From Rhabditoides inermis (taxonomy: Eukaryota > Nematoda > Chromadorea > Rhabditida > Rhabditidae): a stretch of DNA of 64,000 bases. Of the stretch, positions 11,491 to 20,843 are shown piece after piece. A program made the position numbers and the translations under genes. How positions within the stretch are numbered: position 1 is the stretch's first letter; each line of letters starts with the position of its first letter. The notes beneath the pieces were generated by a model, which was given only the letters and a program-made list of their open reading frames with translations, had not been told where the DNA came from and searched no databases. Location of the stretch: positions 17,501-81,500 of the forward strand of contig CAWZYM010000112.1 in assembly GCA_963966185.1 (NCBI GenBank), in the 5' to 3' direction.

Positions 11491-12390
11491 TGTGCCGACG
11501 CAACCGCACGCGAGATGAAAGGAACGGGGAAAAATTTATAGCAATGTTTCTGGTTTGGTCGTTCTTTGTGTTCACTCGCATCGTCGCACCTTCATACAGG
11601 TCTGCGATGATATTGCGGAATTCTGGCGGAAAGCCAAATGCCCTCAGGGCCTCGAGAATGGCGGTGTGGGGGACACTTTCAAATGCATTGGCGAGGTCGA
11701 GCCACGAAACGCACACGTCTCCTTTTATCGATTTGATGTGGTGTATAGGTGTGCGGAGAAGCGCATGTTTTCTCCAGACAACCCTCTATGTTTGTGAAGC
11801 TCTTCTGGCAATCACTGATAACTCCTTTCACCTCGCACACCCTCTTGGTGAGGAGTGTGGTGTACACTTATATATCACACTCATCAGACTCATCGGTCTC
11901 CAGTTCTCAATGTCCATCTCGTCTCCCTTTTTGTAGATCAGAGTGATATCAGTTTCTTTCCGACTTTTCGGGATCCGCTGCTCTTTCAGTCACCGATTGA
12001 ACAGTGCAGTCATGAAAGAAAAATCCGGATCGGCTCTCAGTAGATCACTGTACGGTACCATCCGGTCCGGAAGCAGTGTCTGATTTCTTTTTCACCACTT
12101 CCATCACTTCTTTCTTCCTGAGGAGTGATGCGAAGATGTTCAGTCTGGGCAGGTTGGCGACAAGTCGCCTCACTGCCTCATTGTCGCACGGGTGTGCAGT
12201 CGTTGTTTTGCGGAAATAGTTTTCCACTCGATTTATTCCAATCTCACAGTGTTACGACTCCTCTCCGAGGATACGTTTCACGGCAAGCGCATTGTTCTCT
12301 CGATACAGTACCCTCAACTCCTTCGCTTCTTTAGGGGGCGGGGCTTTGCTCGCTTTTCCTTTTCTGGGTTGCATTGCTCTATCATCGAGT
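11483..12390 (-). pseudogene. R2/NeSL-like reverse transcriptase fragment
   Basis: RT blocks occur in the right order on the minus strand but spread over shifted frames. First comes a pre-RT region with LYRENNALAVKRILGEES, ended by an in-frame TAA near 12252. Next are SGPDG (about 12057-12071), ENWRPMSLMSVIYK (about 11870-11910), CQKSF, and motif A as WLDLANAFESVPH (about 11670-11705), followed by IIADLYEGATM. The YxDD motif, thumb and endonuclease are absent; the frame runs into the ORF1-like region at about 11490. DLANAF plus SGPDG is typical of R2/NeSL/CRE-type LINEs. At least one nonsense codon and two frameshifts make it dead. Confidence 0.7.
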
Positions 12391-12429
12391 AGGCAATCAT
12401 AATATAAACACAACAATGAAGTTGTTGTG

Positions 12430-13816
12430 GTCTGCGCGTTAGAGACGGCTCTCAGGCACGCGCGCCGGCGCGATATATGGTAACGATCTTGCATTTTGGT
12501 CGGGGCGCGAACGCTTGACCAAAGGGGACATTTTTGGCAGCGCGCCAACACATCGCGGCCTTTTTCGGCAGTCGCCCCTTCTCGCCGGAAGCAGTTTCAA
12601 GGTCGGCCCTCAGTCAGTACCTCAGGTCACATGTGTTCTCGAGGCTATCAAAGTTTCAACCTCATTGCCTTCTCCGTTCCTTCACTACGGCTCTTTTCTT
12701 TTCGCCTTTTTTCGGCAAAACGTCACTTTTTTCGGCTCTCTAACTCCTCTCGCAGACGTTGCAGCGAGACGGCGTTTGCGCAGACGTAAAAGGCGTGTTC
12801 GATTTGATACGTATGCAAAAGTTGTTGTCATTTGCTCACTTTTGAACTCCTGAAACAGTCACCCGGAAATCGAGGGATTTCCCATTGCCCTCCAGCTGGC
12901 TCAACTATTTCGCAATCGCACCCTTTTCTGTCTGCCGCATTTCTCTCTCGCCTTGCCGCATTCGATTAGAGGCGATTTCTCTCTCCGGGACACTCTTCTG
13001 GAGCTCGTCGCGGGGTTATCTTTGCGTTTCATGACGTGCAAATTGAATTGGGCCTTCTAAAAGCTGCAAATGACGTCTCCTCCAATTTTCAGCGAAATTC
13101 GCAGACATTTGGCGACTTTACGTGGTAAAAGAGGCCGAAATATCGTGTTTTCTCAACGAAATCGTGTTCGTCGGCCCGAATTACCCCTGTTTCAAGAGTA
13201 ACATTTTAAAAATTGACCTGTACAAACTGACTGGCACGCCATCGCGGGGTACACGGCGCCGAGGCGAGGCTAAGGCGGCGGGGTTCAAACAGAGTGAGGC
13301 AGTCGTAGTGGGTCACAGGGTCAACCGTTCGGGGCGATCAATAGCTCTATTGATTCCTCTCGGTAACCCGAGTCTACCTATCCAGTTCATGTTTCATAAT
13401 TTAGAATTTCAATACTGAATATGAAGGTCACGATTTCGTTGATGTTAGCGATATCGTATGTGAAGTGAAAGTATATTCATAGTCATCATTTTTCCATATG
13501 GAGCATCAAATGAATCCTCTCGGCCGTCCGGATAGCACCGTCTTATTCATAGCACATGAATTTCACTTTCAGTACGGACATTGAATTGAGGTGGCATGGT
13601 AAAAAAAAGCTCATTTGCTCATATTTTAGTTAGTGAAGGGGGAGGTGGTTTTCATTCTATGTACTCTCTCTCTCTCTCTCTCTCTCATTCTTTCTCTCTT
13701 TCTCTCTTTCTCTTCTTTTTCTCTTTCTTTTTCTTTCTCTTTCTACTGCGTGCACCTTCATTTTTCCCTCACGACTTCTTATTCTTATAAACCTTTTCCT
13801 CATTTTCAAAAAAAAA
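12430..13816 (+). repeat. A-family unit A4, second copy
   Basis: Near-identical direct copy of about 5440-6823, offset 6992-6993 bp. Differences seen are single-base indels (for example one extra G near 12590), a shorter CT run at about 13664 and a few substitutions. The first bases of the unit are replaced by the LINE-derived insertion. The copy shows that A4, A5 and the satellite were duplicated as one larger block. Confidence 0.85.
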
Positions 13817-14371
13817 CTCCTTCTTAGTCAGTAGCTAGTCAGACAATGACTATATAAGGAATGAGTTCTGGAATCTTCTCGAATTCATTTCAGTGACTTG
13901 GATTGGAGTGCAACAGGCAATCACGCTCGATAAGAAAGAGAAAGGAGCTCATTATTTGAATGATAAGCAGCTATGATACCGTATCGGGTCATACGGTAGC
14001 CGAACAAATGTGATGCGCAAATGTCGAGAGGCAGTGCGTCACTTCAGAAAGACAATGCACGTTTTCGATGTAAAGTGTGTGAAATGTGAATGTGAGCTGG
14101 TGGTCGAAATGCAAGCAACCCCGCCCAGCAAGAAATCGATAACCGATAGATAATATTATTATTATTATTATTATATTATTAAATATTATTATTATTATTA
14201 TAATATTTGTTAATAAATGATAGAAAGCTGCTATCGAGTGCTCCTTCTCTCCTTCCCTCCTTCCCTCCTCCTTCCCTCCTCCTTCCCTCCTCCTCCCTTT
14301 CTCTTTTTATCTCGTTATATCGTTATCTCTTTCTCTCGTTCTCTCGTTCTCTCGTTCTCTCGTTCTCTCAG
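13817..14371 (+). repeat. A-family unit A5, second copy
   Basis: Copy of 6824-7376, with the TATA box at about 13851-13860 and the ATT run at about 14150-14212. Identity is lost inside the CTCTCGTT tract at about 14371, where a different pyrimidine sequence continues. Confidence 0.8.
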
Positions 14372-14588
14372 TCCCTCCTTCTTCCTTTCTCTCTTTCTCT
14401 CGTTCCATCGTTCTCTTGTTATATCGTTATCTCTTTCTCTAGTTCTCTCGTTCTCTCTTTCTCTCGTTCTCTCGTTCTCTCCGTCTCTCCGTCTCTCCTT
14501 CTCTCCTTCTATCCTTCCCTCTTTTTCCCTTTCTCTCTTTCTCTCTTTCTCTCTTTCTCTCTTTCTCTCTTTCTCTCTTTCTCTCTCC
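14230..14588 (+). repeat. Pyrimidine tract (TC-rich)
   Basis: About 360 bp of almost pure C+T, mixing CTCTCGTT octamers with CTCTCTTT units. Reading frames through it (Ser/Leu/Phe-rich) are compositional. Confidence 0.9.
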
Positions 14589-14680
14589 CCTTATATATTA
14601 TTATATATTATAATTTATATATTATACTTATATATTATATATTATATTATATTATATATTATACTTATATATTATAATTC
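14589..14680 (+). repeat. AT-rich TATATTA tract
   Basis: About 90 bp of TATATTAT-type repeats with no other content. It separates the pyrimidine tract from a single-copy segment. Confidence 0.9.
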
Positions 14681-15290
14681 CTACTGATCGCAGCCACCAA
14701 AGTGCATCTGTCTCTCTCCAAACAGCGTGCTCTCTCGCGTGCTCTCGCGCTCGCCCGCCAGCAGAGGGCTAGCTATCAGCTAGCGTGACTGGAAACGATC
14801 TAATTTTAACCCAAGAGAGAGGGCGCTGCGCGCTCTCTCTAATTCCACTCAGCCTTCGGAATCCCGAGAGCTTTCATCGCACAATCATTATCTTTCCAAT
14901 AGTCATCGAAAGAACTGACTAGGAAAGGGTGGAGGGATTCCAGTATATTTCTCGCGCACATCCACTTTTCACTTCTTTTTCACCCTCTCTTTTTAGCACA
15001 ATGTCAGGGCAGAGGTTCCCTCCATCAATCGCATTGCGTGTGTCAGTCTCAATCCAAGCATTTCGGTTCACTGCGCTCTTTCCGCGGCAGCTACTATTAT
15101 GTCTTGAATGTTGTTATGCCTGTCCGTCACTCCCGTTTTCAAATGGGCTTGGGGCTTCGCACACATTGAGCACGTGTTTTTATAACTCTTTTCTCTCATT
15201 GCACACAGAACACAACTTGTCTGATTCAGCATTTTTCAGATTGAATCTCGATCCTTTCAGAGGGAGGTTATCGAGCAATGCTCGGTGCGT
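14681..15290. other. Single-copy segment with hairpins and a LINE tail fragment
   Basis: Sequence not repeated elsewhere in the window. It contains two strong inverted repeats (14768-14784 and 14814-14840) and, on the minus strand, a short ORF with LINE-like cysteine spacing (15068-15232). The plus-strand ORF at 14929-15393 runs into the pyrimidine tract and is not credible. Confidence 0.5.
15068..15232 (-). pseudogene. Possible R2-like LINE C-terminal Cys-His fragment
   Basis: A 54-codon ORF from ATG at 15232. It contains TSCVLCAM, later CSMCAKPQAHLKTG, then VTDRHNNIQDIIVAA. In R2/NeSL-type LINEs a short Cys-His cluster followed by an 'RHN.I...I' helix lies between the RT thumb and the C-terminal endonuclease. 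The match is to that pattern from memory and is short. If right, this is a second fragment of the same LINE class found at 11.5-12.4 kb, also on the minus strand. Confidence 0.35.
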
Positions 15291-15795
15291 TCTCTCGGTC
15301 TCTCCTTCTCTTCTTCCCTCCTTCCCTCCTTCTCCCTTTCTCTTTTTCTCTCGTTCTCTCGTTATCCCTTTCTCTCTTTTTCTCGTTCTCTAGTTCTCTC
15401 GTTCTCTCTTTCTCTCCGTCTCTCCTTCTCTTCTTCCCTCCTTCACTCCTCTCTTTTTCTCTTTCTCTCGTTCTCTCGTTCTCTCTTTCTCCCTTTCTCT
15501 CTTTCTCTAGTTCTCTCGTTCTCTCTTTCTATCCTTCTCTCGTTTTCTCGTTCTCTCGTTCTCTCCGTCTCTCCTTCTCTTCTTCTCTCCTTCCCTCCTT
15601 CCCTCCTCCTTCCCTCCTCCTTCCCTCCTCCTCCCTTTCTCTTTTTATCTCGTTATATCGTTATCTCTTTCTCTCGTTCTCTCGTTCTCTCGTTCTCTCG
15701 TTCTCTCGTTCTCTCGTTCTCTCGTTCTCTCGTTCTCTCCTTCTCTCTTTCTCTTATTCTCTCGTTCTCTCTTTCTCCCGTTCTCTCGTTCTCTC
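15291..15795 (+). repeat. Pyrimidine tract before satellite block 2
   Basis: About 500 bp of C+T with CTCTCGTT octamers. The last 210 bp or so match the tract at 7246-7460 (offset about 8334) and lead into the same spacer half. Confidence 0.9.
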
Positions 15796-17585
15796 CGTCT
15801 CTTCTTATTGCCAGAGAGGAGAATGCGAGGAGAGAAGGGAGAAAGCGAGAGACTGTGAGAGCAGAGGAGAGTGGCAAGACAGTCACAGAAGTCCCGATGA
15901 TTCGGTGTAATCCGTGACAAGCCGTGCAGACAGGAGTTTCCCTGGCCTGGAATTTCCCTGGCCAGGAATTTCCCTGGGCAGGAATTTCCCTGGGCAGGAA
16001 TTTCCCTGGGCAGGAATTTCCCTGGCCAGGAATTTCTCTGGCAAACCATACTGATAGACCGTGCAGGCAAGTCGAGCAGATAGACATTTGTGAAGTTTGT
16101 GAAGCTTAGATTAAAATATGATTGACCATGATGATTTTGTTAAATGAAAACTTCATTCCGGAAAAGTTGTTCAGGAATTTCCCTGGCCAGGAATTTCCCT
16201 GGCCAGGAATTTCCCTTGCCAGGAATTTTCCTGGGCAGGAATTTCCCTGGGCAGGAATTTTCCTGGGCAGGAATTTCCCTGGCCAGGAATTTTCCTGGGC
16301 AGGAATTTCCCTGGGCAGGAATTTTCCTGGGCAGGAATTTCCCTGGCCAGGAATTTCCCTGGCCAGGAATTTCCCTGGCCAGGAATTTCCCTGGCCAGGA
16401 ATTTCCCTGGCCAGGAATTTCCCTTGCCAGGAATTTTCCTGGGCAGGAATTTCCCGTGGCAGGAATTTTCCTGAGCAGGAATTTCCCTGGGCAGAAATTT
16501 CCTGGGCAGGAATTTACCTGGCCAGGAATTTACCTGGCCAGGATTTTCCCTTGCCAGGAATTTTCCTGGGCAGGAATTTCCCGTAGCAGGAATTTTCCTG
16601 AGCAGGAATTTCCCTGGGCAGAAATTTCCTGGGCAGGAATTTACCTGGCCAGGAATTTACCTGGCCAGGAATTTCCCCATAATAATAGACCGAGCAGACA
16701 AGCCGTACAGACAGGAAATTTCCCTGGCCAGGAATTTCCCTGGCCAGGAATTTCCCTGGCCAGGAACTTTCCTGGGCAGGAATTTCCCTGGGCAGGAATT
16801 TCCCTGGGCAGGAATTTCCCTGGCCAGGAATTTTCCTGGGCAGGAATTTCCCTGGGCAGGAATTTCCCTGGCCAGAAATTTCCCTGGCCAGGAATTTTCC
16901 TGGCCAGGAATTTTCCTGGCCAGGAATTTCCCTGGGCAGGAATTTTCCTGGCCAGGAATTTCCCTGGCCAGGAATTTTCCTGGGCAGGAACTTCCCTGGG
17001 CAGGAATTTTCCTGGGCAGGAATTTCTCTGGCCAGGAATTTCCCTGGCCAGGAATTTCCCTGGCCAGGAATTTCCTTGGCCAGGAATTTCCCTTGCCAGG
17101 AATTTTCCTGGGCAGGAATTTCCCGTGGCAGGAATTTTCCTGAGCAGGAATTTCCCTGTGCAGAAATTTCCTGGGCAGGAATTTACCTGGCCAGGAATTT
17201 ACCTGGCCAGGAATTTCCCTTGCCAGGAATTTTCCTGGGCAGGAATTTCCCGTGGCAGGAATTTTCCTGAGCAGGAATTTCCCTGGGCAGAAATTTCCTG
17301 GGCAGGAATTTACCTGGCCAGGAATTTACCTGGCCAGGAATTTCCCCATAATAATAGACCGAGCAGACAAGCCGTACAGACAGGAAATTTCCCTGGCCAG
17401 GAATTTCCCTGGCCAGAAGTTTCCCTGGCCAGGAATTTTCATGTGCAGGAACTTCCCTGGGCAGGAATTTTCCTGGGCAGGAATTTCCCTGGCCAGGAAT
17501 TTCCCTGGCCAGGAATTTCCCTGGCCAGGAATTTCCTTGGCCAGGAATTTCCCTTGCCAGGAATTTTCCTGGGCAGGAATTTCCC
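15796..17585 (+). repeat. 16-bp satellite block 2 (plus orientation)
   Basis: Same order as block 1: spacer half (15796-15938), short array, spacer half (about 16030-16170), then a long array to 17585. The first part is a copy of 7461-8360 at offset 8334. CCATAATAATA links recur at about 16677 and 17346. The array stops in mid-monomer at 17585, where the left arm of the foldback-like repeat starts. Confidence 0.95.
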
Positions 17586-17922
17586 GTAGAAAACATGAAC
17601 ATTGGGGAAAAGGTGAATACGGAGAAAACATGAACATTGGGGAAAAGGTGAATACGGAGAAAACATGAACATTGGGGAAAGGTGAATACGGAGAAAACAT
17701 GAACATTGGGGAAAAGGTGAATACGGAGAAAACATGAACATTGGGGAAAGGTGAATACGGAGAAAACATGAACATTGGGGAAAAGGTGAATACGGAGAAA
17801 ACATGAACATTGGGGAAAGGTGAATACGGAGAAAACATGAACATTGGGGAAAGGTGAATACGGAGAAAACACGTCTCTCTCATTCTCTCTCTCCCCCCCT
17901 CCTCTCCCTCTATGCCTCTCTG

Positions 17923-17968
<46 letters not shown>

Positions 17969-18148
17969 GCAAAAAGTGAATATTAGGGAAAAGGTGAATA
18001 ATGGAGTAAGTGAACATTGGGAAAAGGTGAATACAGAGAAAACATGAACATTGGGAAAAGGTGAATACGGAGAAAACATGAACATTGGGAAAAGGTGAAT
18101 ACGGAGAAAACACATCTCTCTCATTCTCTCTCATCTCCCAGTCTCAAA
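17586..18148 (+). repeat. Left inverted arm: 35-bp tandem repeat plus TC tract
   Basis: Eight or so tandem copies of a 34/35-bp unit (GAAAACATGAACATTGGGG followed by AAAAGGTGAATACGGA) occupy 17586-17868. A TC-rich core follows, with CTCCCCCCCTCC and a (TC)n run at 17925-17960, then CGCAAAAAGTGAA and three more diverged 35-bp units to about 18110. The same modules appear as reverse complement at 22234-22722. Tandemly repeated inverted arms are the hallmark of foldback transposable elements. Confidence 0.8.
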
Positions 18149-18264
18149 AGACAATTTATGCTGTACAATATAACTGTTCGGAAACAACAAAAAAAACTGT
18201 CAAAAGACGAAAGAAATTCACAACTATGTACACTGGGGAGAGCGGGATCAAAGTAGGTAGGGAA

Positions 18265-18700
18265 CTAGAGAGAAGTAGAAGAGGACAGCGAAGAGGAGAG
18301 AGTGATGAGCTGCTGATCGGAAGCAGTGTTGACTCGAGCCGCCTGGTCTCGCTTCTCCAGCAAAGACGTGATGGTGATCTCTAGCTTGCGGCGTATCTGA
18401 AGAAATCACAACTACTATAGTACTATCTCCCAGGTTTGCTGCCTAATATACCTGGGTCTTTTGACGTCTCTCGTAGACGGCACACGCGATGCACATCCCT
18501 ATGGTTCCCAGCGATCCGAGGATGAAAAGGGCGATGTTGAACCACTGGCTGGCGTACCACGGCTGCTCGAAGTTGGTGTAGTCGGGCTCGGGGTAGGGGG
18601 GTCGCCAAGAGAGCTGTCCAGGGATATGAGCGAGCGACTCCAGGGGGAGAGACCTCTCTCCCCTCGGGGGTCTAGAGAGGTCTATCTGCTCTCGTCCCGT
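18265..18700 (-). CDS. C-terminal part of a single-pass membrane protein (two exons, 5' end unresolved)
   Basis: Minus strand. An upstream exon (about 18452-18690) reads ...WRPPYPEPDYTNFEQPWYA and then a hydrophobic segment of about 22 residues (FNIALFILGS to CIACAVY), followed by ERRQKTQ. A 55-bp GT-AG intron (18397-18451, ending CTTCAG) leads to the last exon (18265-18396). That exon encodes a basic, Ser-rich tail of 43 residues (IRRKLEITITSLLEKRDQ..., ending STSL) and a TAG. Spliced phase is 0. No in-frame Met precedes the membrane segment, and TAA closes the frame near 18710, so an upstream exon or trans-spliced leader is needed. A phase-0 acceptor GAGCAG is available near 18685. It lies just downstream of the other minus-strand membrane gene. 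I do not recognise the family. Confidence 0.45.
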
Positions 18701-18776
18701 TTCACGATAACTCGTTCTTGTCCCGTTTTACGATCACTCCTGTTCACTTCCCTCTCTCACTCTCACCCCCATTGAC

Positions 18777-18782
18777 TTTATT
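18777..18782 (-). terminator. Poly(A) signal AATAAA for the 18.85-19.6 kb gene
   Basis: AATAAA on the minus strand about 70 bp after the TGA stop at 18851-18853. Confidence 0.6.
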
Positions 18783-18850
18783 ACAAAAATTACATTACAC
18801 ACAATCAATCACACAATCACACACTCATAACAACATATCAAGAAGAGTAA

Positions 18851-19598
18851 TCATTTGCGCGTAGAAGATAGCATTTCGTGTGCGAAAGCAGCATTGTTAA
18901 CGAGAGGGCGGATATATACATTGACACAATAAAAACCGACAGTCATAGAAATGAATAGAAGTATCAGAACAGTGAAAACAACGGTTTCTTTGTAGGAACA
19001 CCAATCTACCTTCTGTGTCTCCCTATCAGATAGAGGAGAAAACAGCTCATCAGACTCTCCTGTCATCTGTTCAATCTCAGGAGGGAGAATGTGAGGCGGT
19101 TTCTGAAATGAGTCCAACAAAACCGTGACATACCAAAGTGATGCGAGAGAAGGAGGGCTTATAAGAGAGTCCATAGAGTGTCTGGGATCCGCAATGCATG
19201 ATGTCTCCGACTGGCAGCTGTATGACCACCACTCCAGTATGACCAACGGTCTGATGAGATGTCTGTCCATTCTCGTGTCGAATCACGCAGGCCTAGAAAA
19301 ATTTGAACAATCCAAAAAATAGAATTTTCATGCTCACCTGTGCTGTAGTTGCGACAATATATATGTCGCGGATTCTTCGCACGATGGTCAATGTGTCAGA
19401 ATACTTGTAAACTTTCAAATGACAAGTGGCCGTGAAGTTGTTGTGAAAACAAGTTGGTTTATCGCGCTGCGCTGAACACGTGTATCCTCCGCCGACCTGA
19501 AAGTGCGTAGACTTCGTCTCCTGTTTACTGATGTGGATTCGACACGATGTGCGAAAAGAGCGTGACAAATGAAAAAGAGCAGGTAGTGCGTTTAACAT
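18851..19598 (-). CDS. Small type I membrane protein, three exons, unknown family
   Basis: Exons on the minus strand are 19598-19338, 19292-19134 and 19102-18851. Introns are 45 bp (ending TTTTTCTAG) and only 31 bp (19103-19133, GTATGT...TTTCAG). All junctions are phase 0, giving 223 residues and a TGA. The N-terminus (MLNALPALFHL) could be a short signal sequence. The ectodomain has cysteines at about 19, 41, 50, 59, 89, 121 and 175 and an N-F-T glycosylation sequon at residue 54. An acidic stalk (MTGESDELFSPLSDRE) precedes one membrane segment at about 181-204, and a short tail ends STRK. Without removal of the 31-bp intron exon 2 runs into a stop, which supports real splicing. It is divergent with the plus-strand PHD/USP-like gene, about 45 bp away. 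No family recognised. Confidence 0.6.
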
Positions 19599-19641
19599 AA
19601 ATGTGGAATGATCTAATCATCATAAATGTGGAATGATCTAA
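19597..19641 (+). promoter_or_regulatory. Short divergent intergenic region with a direct repeat
   Basis: Between the minus-strand membrane gene and the plus-strand gene lie two direct copies of CATAAATGTGGAATGATCTA, starting at about 19596 and 19620. The gap is so short that any promoter must be shared or lie inside the genes. No TATA box is seen. Confidence 0.4.
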
Positions 19642-20753
19642 GAGGAGGAGAGGAGAGTGGAGGAGGAGAGGGGAGTGGAGGAGGAGAGGAGAGTGGAGGA
19701 GGAGAGCGACAGTGACGAAAGCGACGACAGCCGAGATAGTGCCGGAGAGATAAATGATGAAGAGAGAAATGATGTGGTGTCTGTGGAGAGAGAGGAGCCT
19801 CTGGGAAGGATACTCGCTTCGAACAGGTATGTAAATCTATTTTCAACTGTACTTCTATTGTTTCTCAAATTCTTTTCAGTGCACTAGTAGACAATGAGTT
19901 CGTCTACAGTGGATTCACGACTGTCAACGGCATGGAACAGCTCGTACATCTCATGCGTATGTAACAATGAAATGATCTTTGTTAACCTGAAACACTACAG
20001 GAGAAAAACTGGAAGACAAAAGTGGACGCGGAACAGTGAAGAAAACACCGCTTCCTGGTTCGACGGTGGTCTACAACCTCAAGCAAGTGAGGGAGTGCAG
20101 TGGCAACAGACTGAATCAAGAACAGGCTCATCGAACGATTCGCCGAGACGAGCAGTTGTGCAGGTACTAATTGAATATCAGAAACAGAATCAGAATTAGT
20201 ACGGATCGAACTCGAAATCTTATCTAGTAGCATATTATGACAATAACAATGGTAACAGTAAGATTACGGTAAAATACAGCGCAGACAGAGATAAGGTTAA
20301 TGCTCGTACATCAAAAATTAACCGTATATCAATGCATCATTAAAATCAGTTACATTACAGGAGTTTTGTCGCACTGTTCACCTGCAGAAGATAGATCAAG
20401 TGGACCACCCGAGAGACGAGCGTCATCGTCTACTGGCTGCACTGATGTGCAAGAAACTGAAGAAAAATCCTGCCAAGTACGTTTCCCCTTCAATAACTTT
20501 TTTAATCAAAATAACGCTTTTAGGTTCACGTTCAAGAAGTGGACTGAGGAACAATCCTACGACGAGATAGTGCAGCAAGCGGAGGAAATCAAGCTTGGTG
20601 GTTCCGTGAAACGTAACTACCAGGTGACGTGTTACTGCCGCGACCCCTACACAGCGCTCGACTCGGTGACAAAGGCCGCTTTGGATGGCGATGACTGCTC
20701 CCAGTGCAACACATGTGGACAATACGTAAGTGTTTTCCTCTTTCTCTTTTCCC

Positions 20754-20843
<90 letters not shown>

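Larger units (their letters stand above)
10399..12429 (-). mobile_element. Insertion of degraded LINE-derived sequence
   Basis: Single-copy sequence that breaks a satellite monomer on the left (about 10398) and, on the right, joins the A4-type unit at its GTCTGCGCG point (about 12430), cutting off the unit's first ~25 bp. Its coding remnants are on the minus strand: an RT-like part (about 11483-12390) and an ORF1-like part (10624-11490). The stretch 10399-10623 holds no gene that I can recognise. No poly(A) tail or clear target-site duplication was identified. Confidence 0.65.

Noticed and set aside
17183..18124. Minus-strand ORF with repeated FSPYSPFPNVHVF peptides
   Set aside because: It is a translation of the 35-bp arm repeat joined to the satellite. 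The mirrored arm at 22.4 kb gives the same peptide on the other strand.
19657..19887. Start of the PHD/USP-like protein at 19657
   Set aside because: The codon there is GTG, not ATG. TAA lies just upstream in frame (19639) and no ATG occurs in this exon's frame, so the true start is unknown.
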